Below, one piece after another: positions 1-7,564 of a stretch of DNA of 13,307 nucleotides (positions are counted from its first letter, which is position 1; each line of letters starts with the position of its first letter). Made by a program: the position numbers and the translations under genes. Source of the DNA: JANNWF01 sp052390415 (GTDB lineage: Bacteria; Pseudomonadota; Gammaproteobacteria; Xanthomonadales; Xanthomonadaceae). The stretch is from positions 1 to 13,307 of the forward strand of contig JBQTGY010000115.1 of the NCBI GenBank assembly GCA_052390415.1, written 5' to 3'. Under the pieces are notes generated by a model. It was given only the letters and a program-made list of their open reading frames with translations, ran no database searches and was not told where the DNA came from.

Positions 1-58
1 CCTCGGCTTGCTTGAGCACCGCCAGGATCTGGCTGTCGGTAAAGCGTGATTTCTTCAT
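1..58 (-). CDS. IS3-family transposase OrfA, N-terminal fragment (cut by window edge)
   Basis: Read on the minus strand from an ATG at 58-56, the first residues are MKKSRFTDSQILAVLKQAE. This is the characteristic opening of IS3-family OrfA proteins, the helix-turn-helix DNA-binding subunit that in the family is joined to the OrfB DDE integrase by programmed frameshifting. A near-perfect Shine-Dalgarno AGGAGG (complement of 63-68) lies four bases before the ATG and supports this start. Only 19 codons are inside the window, so nothing can be said about whether the transposase is intact. Assignment to a specific IS is not attempted. Confidence 0.8.
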   Translation of the reverse strand, partial: MKKSRFTDSQILAVLKQAE

Positions 59-121
59 GGAACCTCCTCGGATCAGAGTACGAGAAAATTCCACTTCTGA
101 GGTCAGCTACTTTGTGGGGGG
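1..121 (-). mobile_element. End of an IS3-family insertion sequence (partial)
   Basis: The left edge of the window is the transposase-proximal end of an IS3-family element. An orfA start reading leftward (58 down to 1) is preceded by about 60 bases of non-coding terminus. The jetA reading frame becomes recognisable from about position 122, so the element boundary is placed near 119-124, next to the run of G at 116-121. The exact terminal inverted repeat and any target duplication cannot be fixed because the other end is outside the window. The element interrupts jetA and is divergent from it, so the orfA promoter would not transcribe the jet genes. Confidence 0.7.
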
Positions 122-1342
122 ATTACCGTCGAGCGCGAGGGGCGGTTGTACGCGACCGACGCGCTGGAAACCGCGCTGCGGTTCGTGCAAGCGCTGGGCA
201 GCCGCATCATGACTTCAACGGCCTCGCGACTGGCCGTCGTTCAGCGCGAAATTGAGCGCCTGGCGGCGCGACTGAATCCCGATCCACACAGCCGTGCCGA
301 ACATCTGCGCCGGCAAATCGCCGACCTACAACGAGAACTGGATGAGGCCGAGGCTGGCCGGGTCGAGGTCGCCGACAACAAGGAAGCATCCGAGGGGATC
401 CGCGAACTCTACGCGCTCGCGACCAGCTTGCGCGCGGATTTCCGTCGGGTCGAGGACTCTTGGCGCGACGCCGACCTGCGCCTACGTCACGCCATCGTCA
501 ACGAAGGCCATCACCGAGGCGCGATCGTCGACACTCTGCTCGACGGCCACGACACATTGCTCGAAACCAACGAGGGTCGGGTCTTCCAAGCATTTCATCA
601 GCAGTTGCAACGGGAAGTAGAACTGGATGCAATGAAGCGGAGGCTACGTTCGATACTGCAGCATCCTCAGGCCGGGATCGCGTTGACGCTCCCGCAACAA
701 GTCGATCTGCGGTGGCTTGTGATGCGACTAGTCAAGGAATCGGCTTCCGTCATCCGCGCACGCTCGCGCAGCGAACGCGATGTCCGCAGCTTTCTCCGCA
801 CCGGTCTGGCGGCCGAGCATCATCGGGTCGGACAACTGCTCAACGAGTTTTTCCTTCATGCGCAGGCAGTGGACTGGACTGTCGCTTCGATACGGCGGCA
901 ACCGGCCCGCCTGCCGCCTCTCGCTATCGCTTGCGGCAGTCTGCCCGTGGTGGAACGGTTGCGCTTCAAGTCGCTGGATCAGCAGGCGCTGCGCGATCTG
1001 AATTTGCAACGGATGGCCGGGGACATCGATCAGATCGACGAAGAGTTCTGGTCCTCGCTGGACAGTCTGGACCGCGAGGAATTGGTGCGCGACACCGTGG
1101 AAGCGATACGCGGCAGCGACCAGCCAATGAGTCTGGCCAGACTGGCACAGCGACTGCCACCCACGCACGATCTAGAATCTTTGGCGGTATGGCTGGGCAT
1201 GGCAAGGGAAGTGGACTGCATCATTGACGAGGAGCGCGAAACCCTGGATCTCGCCACCCGGGACGACCGCAACCTGCGCTTCCATGTGCCGCTGCTTGCA
1301 TTCGATCCGGCGGCGTTTGAGCGCTTCGATTGGGAGCCCTGA
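122..1342 (+). pseudogene. jetA: 5'-truncated jetA: Wadjet kleisin-like subunit (JetA/MksF, DUF3375)
   Basis: JetA is the kleisin of type I Wadjet and bridges the SMC dimer JetC. The frame matches the family from about residue 100 onward. It starts with an EREGRLYATDALETALRFV stretch (family pattern like 'LTPAxExALxWL'), then TASRL, a helical middle, a DFRRVEDSWR-like segment and a long helical C-terminus ending ...FERFDWEP. As I recall the family, members have roughly 470-500 residues, with about 100 more before this point. Here the frame runs back only to a stop at 98-100, inside IS DNA. The best surviving start is TTG at 146 (GAGGGG at 137-142), giving 398 residues. The lost part should include the winged-helix N-terminus that contacts the SMC neck, so function is doubtful. 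The stop lies one base before jetB. Confidence 0.78.
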
Positions 1343-1343
1343 C

Positions 1344-2060
1344 ATGATCGCCCCCACTGACGACATCGACCCAACTGCGGCTAGAAGCGGCGCAAGTGAC
1401 ACACGGGCCCATTCCGCCGACCGGAGCACGAAGACATCCGATCAGGCCCACATGGCCGCAACGGTAAGAGCCACGATCCTGGAGCTAATGAAGTATGGGC
1501 TCTTGGAGGAAGCCAGCAAGCCCAATACCTACCGCGACGCACTTTTGCACCGAGATGCAGTGGATCGGGTGCTGGGCTGGCTGGACCTGGCGCTGCGCAT
1601 TGATGACATCCGCGGCCTAGCATTCATCGTCGTGGCCGCCGCGACCGACCGGGATGATGACGATTGGTCGCATCCTCTGGTGCGCCGGCAACGCCTGACC
1701 CTGGAGCAAACGCTGCTGGTCGCGATCCTGCGTCAGCAGTTCGTCGCCCACGAAGTGGAAGCTGGCGTCGGCGCTGGTGACGCCCGAGTCGCGCTCGACG
1801 ACCTGATTCCACATCTGCAGGCCTATCTAGGCGACCTCGGTAGCGACGCCCAGGAAAGGAAACGTCTGCTGAGTCTGCTGGAACAGCTCAAAGGCCATGG
1901 CATCGTCTCAGACGTCGATCAGCAGGAGCGGGTGACGATCCGCCCAATCATCGCGCACCTCGCCAACCCAGAAAACCTCGTGAGTCTGGTGCAAGCGCTG
2001 CGCAAAGCCACCAGCAGTGGTGATACTGGCCCGACATTGGTCGAGGAATCGGACGAATGA
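1344..2060 (+). CDS. jetB: Wadjet KITE-type subunit JetB (MksE, DUF4194)
   Basis: JetB is the KITE (winged-helix) partner that binds the kleisin JetA in the Wadjet SMC complex. The 238-residue protein has a low-complexity N-terminus (1-35), then an LMKYGLLEEA helix and a YRDALLHRDAVDRVLGWLDL segment. The family hallmark around residues 110-133 follows (HPLVRRQRLTLEQTLLVAIL), then the VALDDLIPHL and LEQLKGHGIV winged-helix region. Length and order fit DUF4194. The ATG at 1344 was chosen because GGGAG lies at 1332-1336 and jetA ends at 1342, leaving one base between them. The frame is open back to 1224, but that part overlaps jetA and does not resemble JetB. Its stop overlaps the jetC start (ATGA at 2057-2060). 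Confidence 0.85.
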   Translation: MIAPTDDIDPTAARSGASDTRAHSADRSTKTSDQAHMAATVRATILELMKYGLLEEASKPNTYRDALLHRDAVDRVLGWLDLALRIDDIRGLAFIVVAAATDRDDDDWSHPLVRRQRLTLEQTLLVAILRQQFVAHEVEAGVGAGDARVALDDLIPHLQAYLGDLGSDAQERKRLLSLLEQLKGHGIVSDVDQQERVTIRPIIAHLANPENLVSLVQALRKATSSGDTGPTLVEESDE

Positions 2061-5000
2061 TTACCTCAGCCATGCCTGCGTCCTGCAGCTACGTGCTCAC
2101 GCAGTTGGACGTGTACGACTGGGGCGCCTTTGGCGGCCGTCACGGAGCACAGATTGATCTGGCTGGTACCGCAATCATCGGCCCGACCGGTAGCGGTAAG
2201 ACTACACTCGTCGATGCGCTAATGACCCTGCTGGTCACCAATCCCCGCTACAACTTGGCCTCCACCGGAGGCCACGAAAGCGATCGCGATCTGGTGTCCT
2301 ACGTCCGCGGCGTATCCGGTGCCGGCAACGATGGCGACACCAATGAACACATCGCGCGGCCCGGAGCGGTCGTTACCGCGATCGCCGCGCGTTTTAGCGA
2401 TGGCGACGCGGTCTTGCGCATCGGTGGCCTGTTCTGGCTCGACGGCACCAGCTCGTCCACATCCGACCTCAAGCGACGCTGGTTGTTCTGCCAAAACGAC
2501 ACGCCGGGACTGGACGAGTGGCTGGAGGTCCACCGCGATGGTGGCGCGCGGGCATTGAAAGAGTTGGAACGCCGTTCTATCGGGTTGAAGGTCTACGAGG
2601 ACAAGAAGTCATTCCTCGCACGCCTTCGCAACCACTTCGAAGTCGGCGAAAACGCATTCTCCCTGCTGAACCGCGCTGCAGGCCTCAAGCAGCTCAACAG
2701 CATCGACACCGTGTTCCGCGAACTGGTGCTGGACGACCGTTCCGCGTTCGACAGCGCGCGCGCTGTCGCCAATGAATTCGACACGCTGGCTGGCATTCGG
2801 CAGGAACTCGAGATCGCAAAAAAGCAGCACGATTCACTGCTTCCGATTGCTGCGGGTTGGAGTGATCTGGAAATCCACCGTGCCCAGATTAATGAGCTGG
2901 CCGAACTGAAGAAAATACTTCCGATCTGGTTCGCGCAGCAGGCGCAAGCACGCTGGCGCACTCGCCACAACGAACTTCTGGCGCGACTGGATACCCGGAC
3001 AATTGCGGCGAACGCAATCGCCTTACAGATCGAACAGGCCTACCAGGCAGCAACCGCCGCGCATGCCGTCTACCTCAAATCTGGTGGTAGTGACATTGAT
3101 CGCCTGCGCGGCCAGATCAAGACACAGGAAACGCTTGTCGCCCGATGCGAACGTGCCGCCAGCAGCTATCGCACCGCTGCGGAAGCGCTCGGGATGGAAG
3201 TCGGACTTTTAGCTAAGGACCTGCTCGCCAACCAGAGAGCCGTCGCGCAACAACGCCCCTTGCGCGAAGAGCAGTTCCACGAACTGCAAAAAGTGACTTG
3301 GGACTGTGGCGCCGGACGATTGGACTTGGCGAAACGGCGCGAGACCACGGCGCAGGAACTGGCGGAAATCCGCAAGCGTCCGAGCTCGAACATCCCACTG
3401 GCCCAGCAACACTTCCGCCATGCGCTTGCCACGCGACTTGGATTACGCGATGTCGACATTCCCTTCGCTGCCGAGCTCGTCAAGGTAAAGGACGATGAGC
3501 GCCTATGGCGCGGCGCAATCGAACGCGCCATCGGCGGCGAACGGCTGCGCTTGCTGATCGCTCCAAAGCATGCAGCCGCAGCACTGGACTGGATGAACGC
3601 GCGCGACAATCAGCTGCATGTGCGTATTCACGAAGCCGACACATCAGTGGCGTCGGCCCGATTTTTCGAGGACGGATTCACCCGCAAGCTCGATTTCAGG
3701 CCTCATCCGCTGCGTGAGGCACTCAAACACTTGCTTGCGGACTGCGATCGGCATTGCGTCCCCAACGCGATCATCCTGCGGAACACACCACGCGCTATGA
3801 CGGTGGAAGGTCTGATGTCGGGCCGCACGCGGTACTTCGACAAGGACGATGCCCGGCCGCTGGATCAGGGCTGGATGACCGGCTTCGACAATCGCGACCA
3901 GATAGCCGCACTTGAAGTCTTACTCGATAGCCTCACCGAGGCCTTGAAGCTTGCCGAAGCACAGGAGGCACAGGCACGGGAGCAGGCGGAATCCGTACGC
4001 AGGGGGCTAACTCTGCTGGACGCGATCGGAAACACTGTGTTCGAGGACATCGATCTACCGGGCGCGCAAGCTGAGCTGAAAAAGCTGGAAGACGAACTGG
4101 AGCGACTCACCTCACCGCTATCCGATGCCGCACAGGCTGAATGGCTCTGGGCGCAGGCCAATAAGTTTGTCGAGAAGTTGCGGAGCGAGCATGTGGAAAT
4201 CAAGGCAGACATCCAAACGTCGGGCGAGTTGATCGCCGGGATCGGCAACACCCTCAAACGCCTCGCCGCGCGAATCGGAGAGGGCCTAGACCAGCGCGGC
4301 GTGGAACTGGCGACACGTTTTCCGTCCGTAGACGTCGTGGCTCTCGATGAACTGGACGAGGTCGAGCGCCGTAGCGACGTGAAGCTCCAGTCGGAAATTT
4401 CCAGTGCGATTACCCGTTGCAATACAGCGGAAAGGCGCCTCATCGCCCATCTTAAAGACGCCAAGCAGATTGATACTGGCGCTCTGGTCGAGGCGGGAAG
4501 CGATCTGGAGGACGTTCCGGTATTCCTTGATCGCCTGCGTATGCTCGTGGAAGAAGCCCTTCCCGAAAAGCTCAGCCGCTTCCTCAGCTATCTCAACCAA
4601 TCCTCCGATCAAGGCGTGACCCAACTACTCAGCGAGATCGACAGCGAAGTCTCAGTGATTGAGGAGCGCCTCGACGACCTCAACGTTACCCTGGAGCGGG
4701 TGGACTTCCAGCCCGGCCGCTATCTGCGGCTGGCACCCCAACGCGTCGAGCACGAGAGCCTGCGCACCCTGCGACAAGCTCGCGCCCACCTGCGTTCGGC
4801 CCAGCTCAAGGACGACCTGGGCGAAAGCCACTACCGCGCCTTGGCCGACCTGGTCGGCCTGCTGCGCGATGCGGTGGAACGTCGCAAGACCCTGGGCGCG
4901 CTGGCCCTGCTCGATCCACGCTACCGGCTCCAGTTCGCCGTCTTGGTAATCGAACGCGGCAGCGGCAAGATCGTTGAAAAGCGCACCAGTTCCCAGGGTG

Positions 5001-5365
5001 GCAGCGGTGGAGAAAAAGAGATAATCGCCAGCTACGTGCTCACTGCTTCGCTCAGCTATGCCCTGTGCCCTACGGGCAGCCAACGGCCGCTGTTCGGCAC
5101 CATTGTGCTCGACGAGGCCTTTTCGAAGAGTTCCCAGGCAGTGGCCGGACGCATAATCCGCGCCCTTTCGGAATTCGGACTGCACCCGCTATTCGTCACG
5201 CCTAACAAAGAACTGCGACTGTTGCGGGAACACACCCGTTCGGCCATCGTCGTCCACCGCAAGGGCGCGCAGGCGACCATGACCTCGATGAGCTGGGAAG
5301 CGCTGGAAGCGCATGGGCGCAACCGCATCCAGCGACAGGAGCACGTTAGTGAAGTCGCCCGATGA
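2057..5365 (+). CDS. jetC: Wadjet SMC ATPase JetC (MksB-like)
   Basis: This 1102-residue SMC/MukB-type ATPase is the motor of the Wadjet complex. Wadjet extrudes DNA loops and licenses cleavage of small closed circular DNA. Visible parts are an N-terminal head with Walker A GPTGSGKTT (residues 42-50), coiled-coil arms at roughly 240-450 and 620-900, and a hinge-like block at about 470-600 (WRGAIERAIGGERLRLLI). The C-terminal half-head has the ABC signature GGSGGEKE (981-988) and Walker B TIVLDEAFSK with D1019 and E1020. All ATPase motifs look intact and the length is normal for the family. It starts on the jetB stop (ATGA) and its end overlaps jetD by 17 bases, which indicates translational coupling. 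A second ATG at 2072 is possible. Confidence 0.93.
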   Translation: MITSAMPASCSYVLTQLDVYDWGAFGGRHGAQIDLAGTAIIGPTGSGKTTLVDALMTLLVTNPRYNLASTGGHESDRDLVSYVRGVSGAGNDGDTNEHIARPGAVVTAIAARFSDGDAVLRIGGLFWLDGTSSSTSDLKRRWLFCQNDTPGLDEWLEVHRDGGARALKELERRSIGLKVYEDKKSFLARLRNHFEVGENAFSLLNRAAGLKQLNSIDTVFRELVLDDRSAFDSARAVANEFDTLAGIRQELEIAKKQHDSLLPIAAGWSDLEIHRAQINELAELKKILPIWFAQQAQARWRTRHNELLARLDTRTIAANAIALQIEQAYQAATAAHAVYLKSGGSDIDRLRGQIKTQETLVARCERAASSYRTAAEALGMEVGLLAKDLLANQRAVAQQRPLREEQFHELQKVTWDCGAGRLDLAKRRETTAQELAEIRKRPSSNIPLAQQHFRHALATRLGLRDVDIPFAAELVKVKDDERLWRGAIERAIGGERLRLLIAPKHAAAALDWMNARDNQLHVRIHEADTSVASARFFEDGFTRKLDFRPHPLREALKHLLADCDRHCVPNAIILRNTPRAMTVEGLMSGRTRYFDKDDARPLDQGWMTGFDNRDQIAALEVLLDSLTEALKLAEAQEAQAREQAESVRRGLTLLDAIGNTVFEDIDLPGAQAELKKLEDELERLTSPLSDAAQAEWLWAQANKFVEKLRSEHVEIKADIQTSGELIAGIGNTLKRLAARIGEGLDQRGVELATRFPSVDVVALDELDEVERRSDVKLQSEISSAITRCNTAERRLIAHLKDAKQIDTGALVEAGSDLEDVPVFLDRLRMLVEEALPEKLSRFLSYLNQSSDQGVTQLLSEIDSEVSVIEERLDDLNVTLERVDFQPGRYLRLAPQRVEHESLRTLRQARAHLRSAQLKDDLGESHYRALADLVGLLRDAVERRKTLGALALLDPRYRLQFAVLVIERGSGKIVEKRTSSQGGSGGEKEIIASYVLTASLSYALCPTGSQRPLFGTIVLDEAFSKSSQAVAGRIIRALSEFGLHPLFVTPNKELRLLREHTRSAIVVHRKGAQATMTSMSWEALEAHGRNRIQRQEHVSEVAR
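5337..5351 (+). promoter_or_regulatory. Ribosome binding site deciding the jetD GTG start
   Basis: AGGAG at 5337-5341 followed by seven bases and GTG at 5349-5351, inside the 3' end of jetC. It fixes the jetD start 36 bases downstream of the longer in-frame ATG at 5313, which has no comparable site. Confidence 0.65.
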
Positions 5366-6539
5366 AATCGCCGCCCTTCTGATCCGGCAATGGCATAACG
5401 CCGACAAGCGTGAACAGCGTCTGCTCGATCCGGAGGCTTGGCCACTGCAGCTCGTCATAGGTCGCCCATCGTCTGCGATGTTCGAGCATCAGACCGCGCG
5501 GGTCCGCGAACACACAGCACGCTGGCGATCAGTGACCGTGGGCGAGGTTCGATTTCAGGACAGAGCCTTCCGCAGTGCGGCCCAGCCGGTGTCACTACCG
5601 TCGCACTGGCAACTGTCTTCGCCGGCGGAGTGGGTGCAGGCATCGGGCGACGCCCAAGTACAACTGGAACAGCAACGACTTCAATATTTGCTTGCTCGCG
5701 TCGACTCAAGCTTTCATCCGATCTTGGTCCGGCAGCGTGGGCTGTGGCGCGAGCGTAACGATGATGAGGTTGTGCAAGCGGCCGCGTTGACCCTCGGTCT
5801 TGAACCCGGCATCGCGGCCGGTCGTCCCCTTCGCTCGCTCGCCCTCGCCGGCATCGACAGCAAGTTCATCGAACGCAATCGTGCTTTGGTGACTGCTCTG
5901 CTGGATATCCGTTTCGAAGGCCAGGCATCCGAACTTGGCCTAACGAGCTTTCTGGATGCCGCCGATGAGGGCGACCATTGGCTGCTGGTGGTACCCCTGA
6001 CTCCGGGACTTCTGCCTTTCACTCAGCAACGCGTGCGGGCCAGGGAACTGATGGATACACCGCTGCCTGCGGGGCACATAGTGTTGATCGAGAATGATCG
6101 CTGCCTACATTTGCTTCCACCGCTTGCCGACACAATCGCTGTTCTCGGTTCCGGCCTCGACCTCGCATGGTTGCGTGCGGGCTGGATGCGCCAGCGCCAC
6201 CTGATGTACTGGGGTGACATGGATACCTGGGGCCTGCATATGCTTGCGCGCGCTCGCAGCCTGCAACCCCATCTGCAACCTCTGCTCATGGAGCGTGCCC
6301 TATTCGACCGCCACGCCCCCGCACTCGCGGTGCCGGAGCCAATAACCGCTGGCCCGAATCCACCAGACGGCCTGTCAGCTGACGAGCAAGACTTCTACTG
6401 CCATTTGCTCGGGCTTGCGAAAGGAAGACTTGAACAAGAGTTCTTGCCTTTTGGCATAGTTGTTTCTGAACTGTCCCGTAGCGGCAATTTCGGAGGTCAG
6501 AAGGCACAATGCCGCACGCAGACAGTCAGGACGTATTGA
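5349..6539 (+). CDS. jetD: Wadjet toprim nuclease JetD (MksG; DUF3322/DUF2220)
   Basis: JetD is the toprim-fold nuclease that cuts plasmid DNA after JetABC extrusion. The N-terminal DUF3322-like part spans about 1-180. The DUF2220/toprim part follows, with acidic residue E248 in VLIENDR and the DxD pair D290/D292 in YWGDMDTWGLHML, and a family-like end RLEQEFLPF near 360-368. I chose GTG at 5349 because AGGAG (5337-5341) sits seven bases upstream and the protein then opens with KSPDEIAALLIRQW like the family; ATG 5313 lies deeper inside jetC. The product is 396 residues. Residues from about 373 to the stop (SELSRSGNFGGQ...) do not look like the family, and the DNA there (TGAACTGTCCC at 6467-6477) resembles an IS3-type terminus. 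The original stop may therefore have been lost. The active site is unaffected. Confidence 0.88.
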   Translation: MKSPDEIAALLIRQWHNADKREQRLLDPEAWPLQLVIGRPSSAMFEHQTARVREHTARWRSVTVGEVRFQDRAFRSAAQPVSLPSHWQLSSPAEWVQASGDAQVQLEQQRLQYLLARVDSSFHPILVRQRGLWRERNDDEVVQAAALTLGLEPGIAAGRPLRSLALAGIDSKFIERNRALVTALLDIRFEGQASELGLTSFLDAADEGDHWLLVVPLTPGLLPFTQQRVRARELMDTPLPAGHIVLIENDRCLHLLPPLADTIAVLGSGLDLAWLRAGWMRQRHLMYWGDMDTWGLHMLARARSLQPHLQPLLMERALFDRHAPALAVPEPITAGPNPPDGLSADEQDFYCHLLGLAKGRLEQEFLPFGIVVSELSRSGNFGGQKAQCRTQTVRTY

Positions 6540-6671
6540 GTGGCTGCCGCCTTCATCTGCCCCCAATAACAATTGGCCGGCGGTAGAGGCGCTTGCTCAA
6601 AAGATTTAAGGATGCATTGCACCTGTCGCGACACCCAGCAAATGCAATCGCGGGTGCAGCATACTTTCGGC

Positions 6672-7361
6672 ATGACAGACGTATCGCTTCATGCTCGCTC
6701 AGAATTGTTCGAGTACACGCTCGCGGAGGATCTCGGAGCCGCATGGTGGGCGACGCACCCCATCGATCAACGCCATCGCGCGAGCGTCACCGCAGCGCGT
6801 CTGTCCACCGAGCACGCGCGCGCTGCGCGGCTCCTGCTCCTCAAAGCGATGGCGCCACAGAGCGGCGCGGCGCTACTCCGGTTGCAGTTCGAGAAGTTGC
6901 TGCGCGCTGTCTGGGTGCTCTACCGCGCGTCGGATGATCAAGTCGGAAAATTGTCAGCGCCACTTACCGAAGAGGCTGAACAACGGGCAAAGAATCTCCC
7001 GGGTCCGCTCTACATGCTAACTCGGGTAGTCGAGTGCACGCCTGTCGGATTGCATGACGCGCTTGCACAGTTCCATCGGTCTTCATGGCGCGCGCTCAAC
7101 TCATTTGTGCACACCGGAATTCACCCACTGGCACGAGCAAGTGGTGGATTTCCCGTTGCCCTGGCTGAGCAGCTAACTTACCTTTCGAACGGTCTTGTGC
7201 ACGTGGCTTACCGCCTGCAGGCCTCATTTCTCGGACAAACGTACCTCGACACTGTTACTCGAGTCTGGCCAGCCTTTCGCGACGCGCTGCCGCCCATTGT
7301 CCTTCCGTCCGACAATTCCTGTTGGGGCACGGTTGAATCACATACTTCGTACCCGCGATAA
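6672..7361 (+). CDS. DUF6988-like protein of unknown function
   Basis: This protein of about 229 residues appears to belong to an uncharacterised helical family, DUF6988 by my recollection. It has LLRLQFEKLLRAVWVLYRAS (about 69-88), then SAPLTEEAEQRAKNLPGPLYML, the signature-like LNSFVHTGIHPLAR (about 142-155), and a C-terminal LSNGLVHVAYRLQ helix ending DALPPIVL. There is no signal peptide, and no catalytic motif is evident beyond the conserved His-containing NSFVHxGIHPL patch. The frame is open back to 6573; ATG 6672 is preferred because family-like sequence begins after it, but no strong ribosome site decides this (6612 and 6642 are alternatives). It lies 132 bases after jetD on the same strand and could be a passenger of the same defence/accessory block. 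Function is not known. Confidence 0.6.
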   Translation: MTDVSLHARSELFEYTLAEDLGAAWWATHPIDQRHRASVTAARLSTEHARAARLLLLKAMAPQSGAALLRLQFEKLLRAVWVLYRASDDQVGKLSAPLTEEAEQRAKNLPGPLYMLTRVVECTPVGLHDALAQFHRSSWRALNSFVHTGIHPLARASGGFPVALAEQLTYLSNGLVHVAYRLQASFLGQTYLDTVTRVWPAFRDALPPIVLPSDNSCWGTVESHTSYPR

Positions 7362-7396
7362 GGTTCCCTAATCGCGGAGTTGCAGAGTCGCTCCGC
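7353..7396 (+). terminator. Two mutually exclusive hairpins at the end of the DUF6988-like gene
   Basis: CCGCGAT (7353-7359) can pair with ATCGCGG (7371-7377) around an 11-base loop that includes the stop codon TAA at 7359-7361. GCGGAG (7374-7379) can instead pair with CTCCGC (7391-7396). The two share bases, so only one forms at a time. No T-run follows either, so intrinsic termination is only possible, not shown. Confidence 0.3.
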
Positions 7397-7484
7397 TTAG
7401 CTCCGGGGCATTCCGCCAGCAGACCAAGGGTGCCACGGCCGGCGCACCAAGGGCTGCACCGGGCGGCACAGACGCCTAATCGGC

Positions 7485-7502
7485 CCTCATCGGCCTCATC
7501 GG
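7485..7502. repeat. Tandem 9-base direct repeat CCTCATCGG x2
   Basis: Two perfect adjacent copies of CCTCATCGG (7485-7493 and 7494-7502) are preceded by a near copy, CCTAATCGG, at 7475-7483. They lie in the convergent intergenic stretch 7362-7564, where no gene is visible. The block could be simple slippage or a protein-binding array; nothing else supports a role. Confidence 0.5.
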
Positions 7503-7564
7503 CGGCGACTCCAGCAGTAACGGCCCGAAATAGCTGGCACGCGCGAGCATCGCCGAGCCCCTCA

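Noticed and set aside
460..1227. 255-codon open frame on the plus strand overlapping jetA
   Set aside because: It lies in another frame inside the jetA coding sequence, is Arg-rich as expected for a shifted GC-rich frame, and resembles no family; jetA matches DUF3375.
1224..1343. Longer jetB start at ATG 1224
   Set aside because: The extra 40 residues overlap jetA out of frame and do not resemble JetB; ATG 1344 has a ribosome site and one-base spacing after the jetA stop.
3865..4464. 199-codon minus-strand frame inside jetC
   Set aside because: It is Ser/Arg-rich, antisense to the JetC coiled-coil arm, and a typical shadow of heptad-repeat coding DNA.
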